64,000 nucleotides of DNA from Rhodospirillaceae bacterium (GTDB lineage Bacteria > Pseudomonadota > Alphaproteobacteria > DSM-16000 > Inquilinaceae), in assembly GCA_020638595.1 (NCBI GenBank), contig JACKIG010000009.1:124001-188000 (forward strand). The letters are read 5' to 3'. This document shows, in pieces, positions 43,995 to 53,015 of this stretch (its first letter is position 1; every line of letters starts with the position of its first letter). A program made the position numbers and the translations under genes. The notes under the pieces were generated by a model. It searched no databases. It had not been told where the DNA came from and saw nothing but the letters and a program-made list of their open reading frames with translations.

Positions 43995-44863
43995 GGGGGC
44001 CGCCCGGGCGCCTGCCGCCGCGCCCGCCCCGGCCGCGCCGGCTGCACGCCAGCTTCGTTGCCGGGGTCGCGCTGACCGGGCTGGTTGCGGCCATGGCCGG
44101 GCTGGGCCTGGTATGGACGCCCTATGACCACACCGCCCAGGCGATCGTCCTGCGCCTGCAAGGGCCGGGCGGCGCGCACTGGCTGGGCACCGACCAGTAC
44201 GGCCGCGACGTCCTGTCGATGATCATGGTCGGTGCCGGCAACTCCATCCTGGTGGGGGCGGGCGCGGTGGGCCTGGGCGCCGTGGTCGGCATCCCGCTCG
44301 GGCTGGTTGCCGCCGCCCGGGCCGGGCGCTGGCCGGACCTTGTCGTCGGCCGGCTGGTCGATGTGGTCTTTGCCTTTCCGGCGATCCTGTCGGCGGTGCT
44401 GATCAGCGTGCTGATGGGGCCGGGCGCGGCAACGGCCATCCTGGCCATCGGCACCTTCAACATCGCCGTGTTCGCCCGGGTCACGCGCGGGGCGGCGCTG
44501 GGGGTGTATGCGCGCGAGTTCGTCCGGGCCGCCCTGGCGCTGGGGCGGCGGCGCAGCGACATCGCCATCCGCCACGTGCTGCCCAACGCGTCCGGGGTGC
44601 TGATCGTCCAGGCGACCATCCAGTTCGCGGTGGCCATCCTGGCCGAAGCGGCGTTGAGCTATCTGGGGCTCGGCATCCAGCCGCCGCAGCCGAGCTGGGG
44701 CAAGATGCTGTTCGACGCCCAGACGCTGATGTTCATGGCGCCGTTGCAGGCCGTCTTTCCGGGGCTGGCCATCGCGATTGCCGTCATGGGGCTGAACCTG
44801 CTGGGCGACGGGCTGCGCGACCTCCTGGACCCGCGGCTCGGCCCGCGGCGGACGACGGCCTGA
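43985..44863 (+). CDS. Peptide ABC transporter permease, DppC-type
   Basis: 292 residues. The N-terminal LGTDQYGRDVLSMIMVGAGNS motif, the EAA loop (EFVRAALALGRRRSDIAIRHVLPN) and the C-terminal NLLGDGLRDLLDPRL are characteristic of DppC/OppC. It partners the overlapping DppB. ATG at 43985 lies inside the dppB end, so translation is coupled. After the stop the next gene converges from the other strand (12-bp gap), so no dppD/dppF follows here. Confidence 0.92.
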   Translation: MGVRGPPGRLPPRPPRPRRLHASFVAGVALTGLVAAMAGLGLVWTPYDHTAQAIVLRLQGPGGAHWLGTDQYGRDVLSMIMVGAGNSILVGAGAVGLGAVVGIPLGLVAAARAGRWPDLVVGRLVDVVFAFPAILSAVLISVLMGPGAATAILAIGTFNIAVFARVTRGAALGVYAREFVRAALALGRRRSDIAIRHVLPNASGVLIVQATIQFAVAILAEAALSYLGLGIQPPQPSWGKMLFDAQTLMFMAPLQAVFPGLAIAIAVMGLNLLGDGLRDLLDPRLGPRRTTA

Positions 44864-44875
44864 GGCGGCGGCGCG

Positions 44876-47170
44876 TCAGGCGACCTCGCGGGCGCAATAG
44901 GTGCGGGCCAGCTCCGCCAACGGCATTGGACGGCCGTACAGGTATCCCTGCCCCAGGTCGGCACCGAAACGGGCCATCAGGGCGTGCTGTTCCTGGGTTT
45001 CCACGCCTTCCGTCACCACCGTCAGCTTCAGCCCGTGCGCCATGGTGATGATGCTCTCCACCATCGCCGCGGCCGTGGGATCGACGGTCACATCCTTCAC
45101 GAAGGCGCGGTCGATCTTCAGCACGTTCACGGGGAAGCTGCGCAGGTAGCTGAGCGAGGAATAGCCCGTGCCGAAATCGTCCAGCGACAGGCTGACGCCC
45201 AAGGCCGACAGCGCCTCGAGGGTCTGGTAGGTCTGCGGCAGGTCGGCCATCAGGACGCTTTCGGTAATCTCCAACTCCAGCTGCCCCGGCGACAGTCCGC
45301 TGTCGGCCAGGGCCCGCTTGACCGCATCCAAGAGCCCGGCGGTGGCAAACTGGCGGCTGGACACGTTCACGGCGACGCGCAGCCCCGGGCGGGTCTGGAG
45401 CAGCTCGGCAATCTGCTTGCAGGCGGTTTCCAGCACCCAGGTGCCGATGGGCACGATCAGGCCGGTGTCTTCGGCCAGCGAGATGAATTTCGGCGTCGGC
45501 ACCAGGCCCAGCGTGTCGTTCTTCCATCGCAGCAGGCATTCCACGCCGACCAGGCGCTGGTCCTGTACGCTCACCACCGGCTGGTAGCAGAGGAACAGCT
45601 CGTCGCGCTCCAGCGCCTTGCGCAGGTGGCCTTCCATCAGCGTGCGCTCGCGCCAGCGCTTGTTCAGCTCGGGCGTGAAGAACCGGAAGTCGTTGCGGCC
45701 GCCGTCCTTGGCACGGTAGAGCGCGGCATCGGCCTCGCGCATCAGGGCATCGGCGTCCCGACCGTTGTCGGGGAAGATGGCGATGCCCAGGCTGGCGGAG
45801 ATGTAGACTTCCCCGTGTTCCAGCCGGAACGGCGCTTCGAAGGCGCCAAGGATGCGGCGCGCGATCCGCTCCACATCCGACGCGTCGTCCAGGTCGGCCG
45901 TGATCACCGTGAACTCGTCGCCGCCCAGGCGGGCGACCACGTCGGCCGGGTTGGTCGCGGCGACGATGCGCTCGGCCGCCGACAGGATGATCTGGTCGCC
46001 GACGGTGTGGCCGAAGCTGTCGTTGATGCGCTTGAACTGGTCGAGGTCGATGAACAGCAGGGCGACGCGCTGGCCCGTCGTTTCGGCCTGCTTCAGCGTG
46101 CGTGTCAGACGGCTGAGGAACAGGGCGCGGTTCGGCAGGTCGGTCAAGGTATCGTGGCTGGCCTGCCACTGGATCGTCTTCTGGGCGTGGCGGTGCTCGG
46201 TGATATCGGCGGTGGCACCAAGATAGCCGGCGAACCGGCCCTCGCGGTCGGTCAGCGGAACGCCGCTGTTCCTCAGCCACTTGACCTCGCCGTTGGGCAG
46301 CCGCACCGCCCAGACGAGGTTGCGGAACTGCCGGCGTGCGGCCACCGCATTGACGCTCTCCTGGAAGTCCCCATCGATGGTGTCGACCAGCAGGCAGCCG
46401 CGGCGGTGGCCGATCAGGGCCTCCTTGCCGGTCCCCAGCACTTCCTCCATCCGGTCGGAAACATAGGTGACGCGGTCTGCGGTATCGGTCTCCCAGAACC
46501 AGTCGTTGGATGTCTCGGCCAGGGCGCGGAACCGTGTCTCGCTCTCGCGCAGCGACTGCTCCGCGGCAAGCTGCGCCAGCTCGCGTGCAACCAGGTTCGC
46601 CACCAGGATGAGGCCCAGCGGGTAGTAGCACGTGCCGATGGCGGTATAGACCAGCGCCACGTGGAAAGCTGCGTCCCAGGTCCACAGGCCGATGAAGCCC
46701 ACCAGCAGTGCCGGTGAGGCGCTGGTCAGCGTGACCATGACGCCCAGCTGGGCAAGCCGTATCGTCGAAGGCCGTGCCGGGACGACCGGCAGGGTGCGCA
46801 GGAAGCCGAGGCAGCCCAGCAGGGTCAGGCCGGCGCTGACGACACCGGGCATGGCGCCGTCACCCCCCAGCAGAAGGCGGACGACGGAGATGCCGGCGGC
46901 CGTCAGGACACCGCTCAGCGGGCCGCCGAACAGGGCGCTGGCCGCGATGGCGACGTTGCGCCCATCGACCAGGATGCCGTCGACCAGCTCCAGCGACACC
47001 AGCATGGCGCCCATGCCGACCAGGGCGAATCCGCACCCCAGGACCACGGCCGATCGGTGCCCGGACAGGGATTTCAGCCGGCGCGTCGCCAGGCTGATGG
47101 CCACAGTCAGACCGATGAGCGTCACCATATTGGTGGCAAGTGCGCCAAATACGCCCAACAGATCGACCAT
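44876..47170 (-). CDS. Membrane GGDEF-EAL protein with PAS domain (c-di-GMP turnover)
   Basis: 764 residues. The N-terminal membrane region has a 5TMR-LYT-like block (GILVDGRNVAIAASALFGGP). A PAS domain (FRALAETSNDWFWETD), a GGDEF domain (RLGGDEF, about 416-420) and an EAL domain follow. The cyclase motif is intact. The EAL signature reads ECL (544-546: VECLLRWKND); the other metal and catalytic residues are present (VNVSSRQF, ELEITES, LDDFGTGYSS, LKIDRAFV, VTEGVET), so phosphodiesterase activity is still likely. Start: ATG at 47170 with GTGAGG upstream. It lies between dppBC and the gamma-glutamyltransferase on the opposite strand. Confidence 0.92.
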   Translation of the reverse strand: MVDLLGVFGALATNMVTLIGLTVAISLATRRLKSLSGHRSAVVLGCGFALVGMGAMLVSLELVDGILVDGRNVAIAASALFGGPLSGVLTAAGISVVRLLLGGDGAMPGVVSAGLTLLGCLGFLRTLPVVPARPSTIRLAQLGVMVTLTSASPALLVGFIGLWTWDAAFHVALVYTAIGTCYYPLGLILVANLVARELAQLAAEQSLRESETRFRALAETSNDWFWETDTADRVTYVSDRMEEVLGTGKEALIGHRRGCLLVDTIDGDFQESVNAVAARRQFRNLVWAVRLPNGEVKWLRNSGVPLTDREGRFAGYLGATADITEHRHAQKTIQWQASHDTLTDLPNRALFLSRLTRTLKQAETTGQRVALLFIDLDQFKRINDSFGHTVGDQIILSAAERIVAATNPADVVARLGGDEFTVITADLDDASDVERIARRILGAFEAPFRLEHGEVYISASLGIAIFPDNGRDADALMREADAALYRAKDGGRNDFRFFTPELNKRWRERTLMEGHLRKALERDELFLCYQPVVSVQDQRLVGVECLLRWKNDTLGLVPTPKFISLAEDTGLIVPIGTWVLETACKQIAELLQTRPGLRVAVNVSSRQFATAGLLDAVKRALADSGLSPGQLELEITESVLMADLPQTYQTLEALSALGVSLSLDDFGTGYSSLSYLRSFPVNVLKIDRAFVKDVTVDPTAAAMVESIITMAHGLKLTVVTEGVETQEQHALMARFGADLGQGYLYGRPMPLAELARTYCAREVA

Positions 47171-47361
47171 AGACCTCACCGCGACTCCCCTGCGGCCCAG
47201 TGTCCGGCAAATGCCGTAAGAAACGGTAAACTCCCCCCGAAACACCGCGTCGAACAGGATGGAAGGGGCGCCAGCGGTATTGACAGCGGTTGCCGGGCAT
47301 GCCACGGCCTGACCGCTGTAACGCGCGGTCAAGCGCATGCCTCAGGGAGGAGAGCACCCCC

Positions 47362-49173
47362 GTGTCCGTTTTCACCACTCGGCCCGAATTGATCGGGACC
47401 TTCGGTATGGTTACATCGACGCATTGGCTGGCGTCGGCGGCCGGGATGGCCATGCTGGAGCGGGGCGGCAACGCCTTCGACGCCGCCGTTGCGGCGGGTT
47501 TCGTCCTGCAGGTGGTCGAACCGCACATGAACGGCCCGGGGGGCGATTCCACCACATTGCTGCACGACGCCGCCAAGGGCGAGACGCTGGTGCTGTGCGG
47601 CCAGGGCGTGGCCCCCGGGGCCGCGACGATCGAAACCTTTCGGGATCTCGGGCTGGGGATGGTGCCGGGCACCGGGCTTCTGGCCGCCGTCGTCCCCGGC
47701 GCCTTCGACGCGTGGCTCTTGATGCTGCGCGACCGCGGCACGTTGCCGTTGCGCGAGGTGCTGGCCCCGGCGATCGGCTATGCCGAATCCGGCTATCCCG
47801 TCGCCGAGCATGTCAGCGGCGCGATCCAGGCGGTGGCCGGTCTGTTCCGGCAGTACTGGCCCAGCTCCGCCGCGGTGTACCTTGCCGGCGGCACCGGCCC
47901 GCGCCCGGGCCAGCTGTTCCGCAATCCGGCCCTGGCGGCCTTCTACCGTCGCCTGCTGCTGGAAGCCGAGGCGGTCGGACGCGACCGCGAAGGGGTGGTC
48001 GAGGCGGCCCGCAACGTCTTCTATACCGGCTTCGTGGCCGATGCCATCGACCGGTTCTGCCGTGGTACCGAAGTGATGGATTCCAGCGGCCGCCCCCATC
48101 ACGGCCTGCTGACGGGCGACGACATGGTCGACTGGCGGTCCGGCTATGAGGCGCCGGCCACGCTCGACTACGAAGACTTCGTCGTCTGCAAGGGCGGCGG
48201 CTGGGGCCAGGGGCCGATCTTCCTGCAACAGCTGGCGCTGCTGAAGCATTTCGACGTGGCCGGCATGGACCCCGAAGGGCCGGAATTCGTCCACACCGTG
48301 GTGGAATGCGCCAAGCTGGCGCTGGCGGACCGCGAGGCCTATTACGGCGACCGGCCGGGAATGCCCGCCCCGATCCCCGACCTTCTGGCCCCCGGCTACA
48401 ACGCCGCGCGGGCACGGCTGGTGGAGGAGCGGGCGAGCCACGAGTTCCGTCCCGGCGACCTGCCCGGGCACGCGGCCTATTGGCCGTCGGACGACGAACT
48501 GCCGCTGAACGTCGCGGAACTGGAGGCGACGTTCGGCACCGGCGAGCCGGTGTCGGTGGCCGTGGCCGCCGGGCCGCCGCGCGGCGATACCTGCCATCTG
48601 GACGTGGTCGATGCCCGGGGCAACATGGTCTCGGCGACGCCGTCGGGCGGCTGGCTGCAAAGTTCGCCGGTAATCCCCGAACTGGGCTTTCCGCTGGGCA
48701 CACGCGGGCAGATGTTCCGCCTCGACCCGGGCAGCCCGGCCGCCGTGGGGCCGGGGCGGCGTCCGCGCACCACCCTGTCGGCGACGCTGGCATTGCGCGA
48801 CGGCAAGCCGGCCATGGCGATGGGCACCCCCGGCGGCGACCAGCAGGACCAGTGGACGCTGACCCTGTTCCTGCGTGTCGTCCACCACTACGCCAACCTG
48901 CAGCAGGCGATCGACGCGCCGACCTTCCACACCAACCACACGCCGTCCAGTTTCTGGCCGCGGCGCGCCCATCCGGGCGAGATCGAGGTGGAGACGCGGC
49001 TGCCCCAGCGCACACTGGACGAGCTGGCGGCGCGCGGCCACCACCTGAAGCGGGTCGGCGACTGGGCGCTGGGCCGCCTGTCGGCGGTTGCGCGGGACGA
49101 GACGGCGGAGGGGATTGCCCTGAGGGCCGCGGCCAACCCGCGCCGCATGCAGGGCTACGCCGCCGGACGCTAG
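47362..49173 (+). CDS. Gamma-glutamyltransferase family protein
   Basis: 603 residues. Members are Ntn-hydrolases that self-cleave before a Thr and then hydrolyse or transfer gamma-glutamyl groups. The cleavage site is Thr410 in RGDTCHLDVVDARGNMVSAT; the usual TTH triad start is here DTCH. The small-subunit glycine motif (SSPVIPELGFPLGTRGQMF) and MGTPGGDQQDQWTL are present. No signal peptide is visible, so the cytosol is likely, as in many GgtA-type bacterial members. Start: GTG at 47362 behind GGAGGAGAG. A LysR gene follows 15 bases downstream and is the likely regulator. Confidence 0.9.
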   Translation: MSVFTTRPELIGTFGMVTSTHWLASAAGMAMLERGGNAFDAAVAAGFVLQVVEPHMNGPGGDSTTLLHDAAKGETLVLCGQGVAPGAATIETFRDLGLGMVPGTGLLAAVVPGAFDAWLLMLRDRGTLPLREVLAPAIGYAESGYPVAEHVSGAIQAVAGLFRQYWPSSAAVYLAGGTGPRPGQLFRNPALAAFYRRLLLEAEAVGRDREGVVEAARNVFYTGFVADAIDRFCRGTEVMDSSGRPHHGLLTGDDMVDWRSGYEAPATLDYEDFVVCKGGGWGQGPIFLQQLALLKHFDVAGMDPEGPEFVHTVVECAKLALADREAYYGDRPGMPAPIPDLLAPGYNAARARLVEERASHEFRPGDLPGHAAYWPSDDELPLNVAELEATFGTGEPVSVAVAAGPPRGDTCHLDVVDARGNMVSATPSGGWLQSSPVIPELGFPLGTRGQMFRLDPGSPAAVGPGRRPRTTLSATLALRDGKPAMAMGTPGGDQQDQWTLTLFLRVVHHYANLQQAIDAPTFHTNHTPSSFWPRRAHPGEIEVETRLPQRTLDELAARGHHLKRVGDWALGRLSAVARDETAEGIALRAAANPRRMQGYAAGR

Positions 49174-49188
49174 GGCCGATCCCGCCCG

Positions 49189-50055
49189 ATGTCCCTGCGC
49201 CAGCTGCAAACGCTGGTGGCGATCGCCGACCGCGGCAGCTTCCAGGCCGCGGCCGAAAGCCTGGGCCTGACGCAGTCGGCCGTCAGCATGCAGATCAAGG
49301 CGCTGGAGGACGAGCTGCGGGCGCCCCTGTTCGACCGCAGCAAGCGCCCGCCGGCGATCACGCCGCTCGGCCGGTCCATCCTCGATCGCGCGCGCGAGGT
49401 GGTGCGCCTCTACGAAACCCTGCACGACACCGCGGCCCGTGACCTGGCCGGCATGCTCAGGCTCGGGGTCATTCCCACGGTCGCCACCGGCATCCTGCCC
49501 GACGCGCTGGTGGAGCTGAAGACGCTGCACCCGCGCTTGCAGATCACCGTGGCCAGCGGCCTGTCGGAGGATCTGGCGCGGGCCACCGCGGCGGGGGACC
49601 TGGACGCCGCGGTGATCACCGGCCCCGGCACGCGCGACCCGGTGCTGGCCAGCCGCACCGTGGTGGAGGAGGCGCTGATGATCGTCGCCCACCGCGACCA
49701 GGCCGAAGGGACGGCGGCGGAGGTTCTGTCGCAGCACCCCTTCGTGCGCTTCAACCGCAGGACCGGCGTCGGGCGCATCATCGACGGCGGGCTGCGCGAC
49801 CACGGGTTGTCCGTGCAGACGGCGATGGAGCTGGATTCGCTGGAGGCCATCCTGCTGATGGTCACGCGCGGCCTGGGGGTCGCCATCGTGCCCGAAACCT
49901 GCCTCGGCACCGCGGCCGCCCGCCAGCTGCGCATCATCCCCTTCGGCGACCCGCCGCTGAAGCGGTCCATCGACCTGGTCCATCCCATCGCCACCACCCG
50001 CCCGACCCTGATCGCCGCCCTCTACGACCGGCTGGCGCGCGTGGCGGGGGGATAG
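49189..50055 (+). CDS. LysR-family transcriptional regulator
   Basis: 288 residues. The winged HTH occupies residues 1-60 (LRQLQTLVAIADRGSFQAAAESLGLTQSAVSMQIKALE), followed by the two-lobe effector domain (LRLGVIPTVATGILPDALVELK onward). It is 15 bases after the gamma-glutamyltransferase on the same strand, an unusual order for LysR genes, which mostly lie divergent to their target; co-transcription and autoregulated control are inferred. Effector unknown. Confidence 0.92.
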   Translation: MSLRQLQTLVAIADRGSFQAAAESLGLTQSAVSMQIKALEDELRAPLFDRSKRPPAITPLGRSILDRAREVVRLYETLHDTAARDLAGMLRLGVIPTVATGILPDALVELKTLHPRLQITVASGLSEDLARATAAGDLDAAVITGPGTRDPVLASRTVVEEALMIVAHRDQAEGTAAEVLSQHPFVRFNRRTGVGRIIDGGLRDHGLSVQTAMELDSLEAILLMVTRGLGVAIVPETCLGTAAARQLRIIPFGDPPLKRSIDLVHPIATTRPTLIAALYDRLARVAGG

Positions 50056-50086
50056 GCAGCGGGGGCGGCTGGCATGCTGACCGGGA

Positions 50087-51619
50087 TCAGCCGGGGCGGG
50101 ACTCCGGCACGGCCAGCGTCACCGTCGTGCCCTCGCCGATCGTGCTGGCGATGGCCAGGTGTCCGCCCATCTGCTCCAGCAGCGAACGGGTGATCGCCAG
50201 GCCCAGGCCGGTGCCGGGGATGGAGGAGGGGCCGCGGTTCTCGTCCATCAGGAACGGCTCGCCGATGCGGGCGATCAGCTCCGGCGGCATGCCTTCGCCG
50301 CGATCGGCGACGATGATCCGGCCCAGGCCGTCCCCGCGGTCGCCCCTGATCGCGATCTCCTGCCCGGGGCGGCTGAACTTGACGGCATTGGACAGCACGT
50401 TCAGCAGGCATTGGTAAAGGGCACGGCGGTCGGCGAACAGGCGCAGGTCGGCCAATGGCGCCACCCGGACGGTCATCGCCTTTTCCCGGCAGAGCGGGCG
50501 CATGGTGGCGATGGCGTCGTCCAGTGCCTCGGCGGCGTCCAGGGGCTCCGGCTCCAGGATGCGCGCCCCGGCTTCGATCCGCGCCAGGTCCAGGATGTCG
50601 TTGATCAGGGCCAGCAGGTGACGGCCGCTGTCGCGGATGTCGCCGACATAGTCGCGCACCGTGTCCATCGTCAGCTCGCGCGGCGGATGGTTGAGGATGA
50701 GGTCGGAGAATCCGAGGATGGCATTCAGGGGGGTGCGCAGCTCGTGGCTGACGCTGGCCATGAAGGCCGTCTTGGCACGGTTGGCCCGCTCCGCCTCGTC
50801 CAGCGCGCTGCGCAGGCTCTGTTCGGCCTGCTTGCGGTCGGTGATGTCGCGCACCGTGCCTTCGTAGAACAGGGGGGCACCATCCGCATCGCGCACCAGA
50901 TAGGCGTTCTCCGAAATCCACAGGCGCCGGCGTGACTTGTGCGCGAAGATCTCGGATTCGAAGTCCTCCACACAGCCGTCCCGGGCCAGCAGCCGCTGGA
51001 ATTCGGCCCTGCGGCCGGGGTCGACATACCATTCGGTGGCGATGTCCTTCACCCCGGCCAGGTGCTCTGCCTCGGTCTCGTAGCCATTGAGGCGGTTGAG
51101 CGCGGGGTTGGAGCGCAGCTGCCTGCCGTCGAGCGACGATCGGTAGATGCCCTCCGTCACGCGCTCGAAGATGCGGCGATAGTCGGTTTCCGCCTGGACG
51201 AGGCGCAGCTGCGTTTCGATCAGCTCGTTCACGTCGGAAATGGAGCCGACATAGCCGGTGATCGCGCCCCGCTCGTCGCGCAACGCCGTTCCGTGCTCGC
51301 GCACCCAGATCTGCCGGCCGTCGGCGTGCCACACGGCATAGACCGCCCCTTCGACCCGGCCCACGGCGTCGACGGCGGCCCTCACCCGCGCCTGGTCGCG
51401 CGGATCGACATAGAAGCTGGACGCCGTCCGGCCGCTGGCCAGCAATGCCGCCCGGTCCGCATAGCCGAGAATCCGCGCGAGCTGGTCGTTGACGTAGCGG
51501 AAATGCCCATCGGGGGCCGTCTCGAACAGGCCCACACCCGAGATATCGACCATCTTGCGCAGGTCCGGCTCGACCAGCCCCTGGGTCAGTCCGTTGTCGT
51601 CCGCCGGCCTGCCCGCCAT
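50087..51619 (-). CDS. Cytosolic PAS-PAS sensor histidine kinase
   Basis: 510 residues with no membrane segment. Two PAS domains (VDISGVGLFETAPDGHFRYVN and a second starting RRIFERVTEGIYRSSLDG) precede a HisKA helix with the phosphoacceptor in SHELRTPLNAILGFSD and an ATPase domain (NVLSNAVKFS, DRGEGMP, GTGLGLAIT). No receiver or response regulator gene is adjacent, so it is an orphan kinase. ATG at 51619 with GGGGAG upstream is chosen; the frame upstream to 52243 is antisense to argE. Confidence 0.9.
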   Translation of the reverse strand: MAGRPADDNGLTQGLVEPDLRKMVDISGVGLFETAPDGHFRYVNDQLARILGYADRAALLASGRTASSFYVDPRDQARVRAAVDAVGRVEGAVYAVWHADGRQIWVREHGTALRDERGAITGYVGSISDVNELIETQLRLVQAETDYRRIFERVTEGIYRSSLDGRQLRSNPALNRLNGYETEAEHLAGVKDIATEWYVDPGRRAEFQRLLARDGCVEDFESEIFAHKSRRRLWISENAYLVRDADGAPLFYEGTVRDITDRKQAEQSLRSALDEAERANRAKTAFMASVSHELRTPLNAILGFSDLILNHPPRELTMDTVRDYVGDIRDSGRHLLALINDILDLARIEAGARILEPEPLDAAEALDDAIATMRPLCREKAMTVRVAPLADLRLFADRRALYQCLLNVLSNAVKFSRPGQEIAIRGDRGDGLGRIIVADRGEGMPPELIARIGEPFLMDENRGPSSIPGTGLGLAITRSLLEQMGGHLAIASTIGEGTTVTLAVPESRPG

Positions 51620-51824
51620 GGCTGTCGCCGCTCCCCGTCCCAGCCGGGGGTCGGTGCTTGGGGGACTGCACCTTCGCCCAGAATGGCCGACTGACGTCAA
51701 ATACCCGGATCCCCCGCGCATCATCCGCCTCACGATAGTGCAGGCACATCCAACGTCAACACCGTGGGGGCAGCGCTGGCGCCGTGGCGGTGGTCCTGTC
51801 CGGCCCGGTGCCGGCCTAAGTTGC

Positions 51825-53009
51825 CTAAGTTGCCGTTTGTGCGTGTGCGGCGACCCGCGCGAGGACGTCCGCGCATTGCCACAGCTGCCGGGCCGTGACG
51901 AACTCGTCGGGTTGGTGCGCCTGGGCGACGTCGCCGGGGCCAAGGACCACGGTCGGCAGACCGGCGCGCTGGTACAGGCCGGCTTCGGTGGCAAAGGGCA
52001 CCGTCCCGGTCTCGTCCGTGCCGGTGATCGATGCCGCCAGCCGCTGGGCGGCGCCGGCGGGATCGGGTGCCAGCGGCGGCACGTTGCAGCGTGTGGTGTT
52101 GACGATGCGCCCCGTGGGGCATTCGGCCAGCAGGCGCGGCAGCAGGTCGTCGGCGATATGGGCCTCGATCTCGGCGACCATGGCGGCCGGATCGTCGCCG
52201 GGGATCGGGCGGATATCCCATTCCAGGCGGCAATGGCGGGCAACGATGTTGAAGGCGGTGCCCCCGTCGATCAGTCCGACATTCAGGGTGGTATAGGGCG
52301 GGTCGAAGCCGCAATGCCGGTCGGCCCGGGCGCGGCAGCGGTCGGCCATGTCCCACAGCCGCTGGGCGATGGCCACGCCATAGCGCACCGCGCTGGCCCC
52401 CAGGGCCGGCTTGCCCGAATGGGCGTGGCGGCCTTCCACGGTGGTATCGAAGACCAGGATGCCCTTGTTGGCGCTGGCCGGACGCATGCCCGTGGGCTCG
52501 CCGACGATGACGGCGGCCGGCGTCGGCAGGTGGTGCAGCATGTGGTCGATCAGCCGCGGTGCGCCGAAGCACCCGACCTCTTCGTCATAGGTCAGCGCCA
52601 GGTGGATGGGCTGCCGCAGCGGGCGGTCCGCCCAGGTCGGCGCCAACGCCAGTGCCACCGCCAGGAACCCCTTCATGTCGCAGGCGCCGCGCCCGTGCAG
52701 GTGGCCGTCGCGCTCCGTCAGGGTGAAGGGGTCGCTGGTCCATGCCTGGCCGGTCACTGGGACGACATCGGTGTGGCCGGACAGGACGACGCCGCCGGTA
52801 CAGTCCGTCGGGCCGACGGTGGCGTAGAGATTGGCCTTGGTGCCGTCGTCGCTGGGCACCACGGTCGCCCGGATGCCGTGGCCGTCCAGCCAATCGGCGG
52901 CCCAGTCGATCAGCGCCAGGTTGGATTTCGACGACACCGTGTCGAACCCGATCAGCCGTCCCAGCACCTCTGCGATGCGTCGCTGGTCGTCCGTCAATGC
53001 ACCCGTCAT
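51825..53009 (-). CDS. argE: Acetylornithine deacetylase
   Basis: 394 residues, M20 metallopeptidase family. Metal ligands and catalytic residues are in SGHTDVVPV, ACDMKGFLA, TYDEEVGCFG and AHQPDEFV near the end. It removes the acetyl group from N-acetylornithine in arginine synthesis; related M20 amidases cannot be fully excluded from sequence alone. It starts 6 bases after the trkH stop, so the two are probably on one transcript. Confidence 0.88.
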   Translation of the reverse strand: MTGALTDDQRRIAEVLGRLIGFDTVSSKSNLALIDWAADWLDGHGIRATVVPSDDGTKANLYATVGPTDCTGGVVLSGHTDVVPVTGQAWTSDPFTLTERDGHLHGRGACDMKGFLAVALALAPTWADRPLRQPIHLALTYDEEVGCFGAPRLIDHMLHHLPTPAAVIVGEPTGMRPASANKGILVFDTTVEGRHAHSGKPALGASAVRYGVAIAQRLWDMADRCRARADRHCGFDPPYTTLNVGLIDGGTAFNIVARHCRLEWDIRPIPGDDPAAMVAEIEAHIADDLLPRLLAECPTGRIVNTTRCNVPPLAPDPAGAAQRLAASITGTDETGTVPFATEAGLYQRAGLPTVVLGPGDVAQAHQPDEFVTARQLWQCADVLARVAAHAQTAT

Positions 53010-53015
53010 GGCAGC

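Noticed and set aside
29334..44863. One complete peptide transporter made of the YejA-like protein and dppBC
   Set aside because: The parts are 12 kb apart on opposite strands, with no ATPases; pairing remains a hypothesis only.
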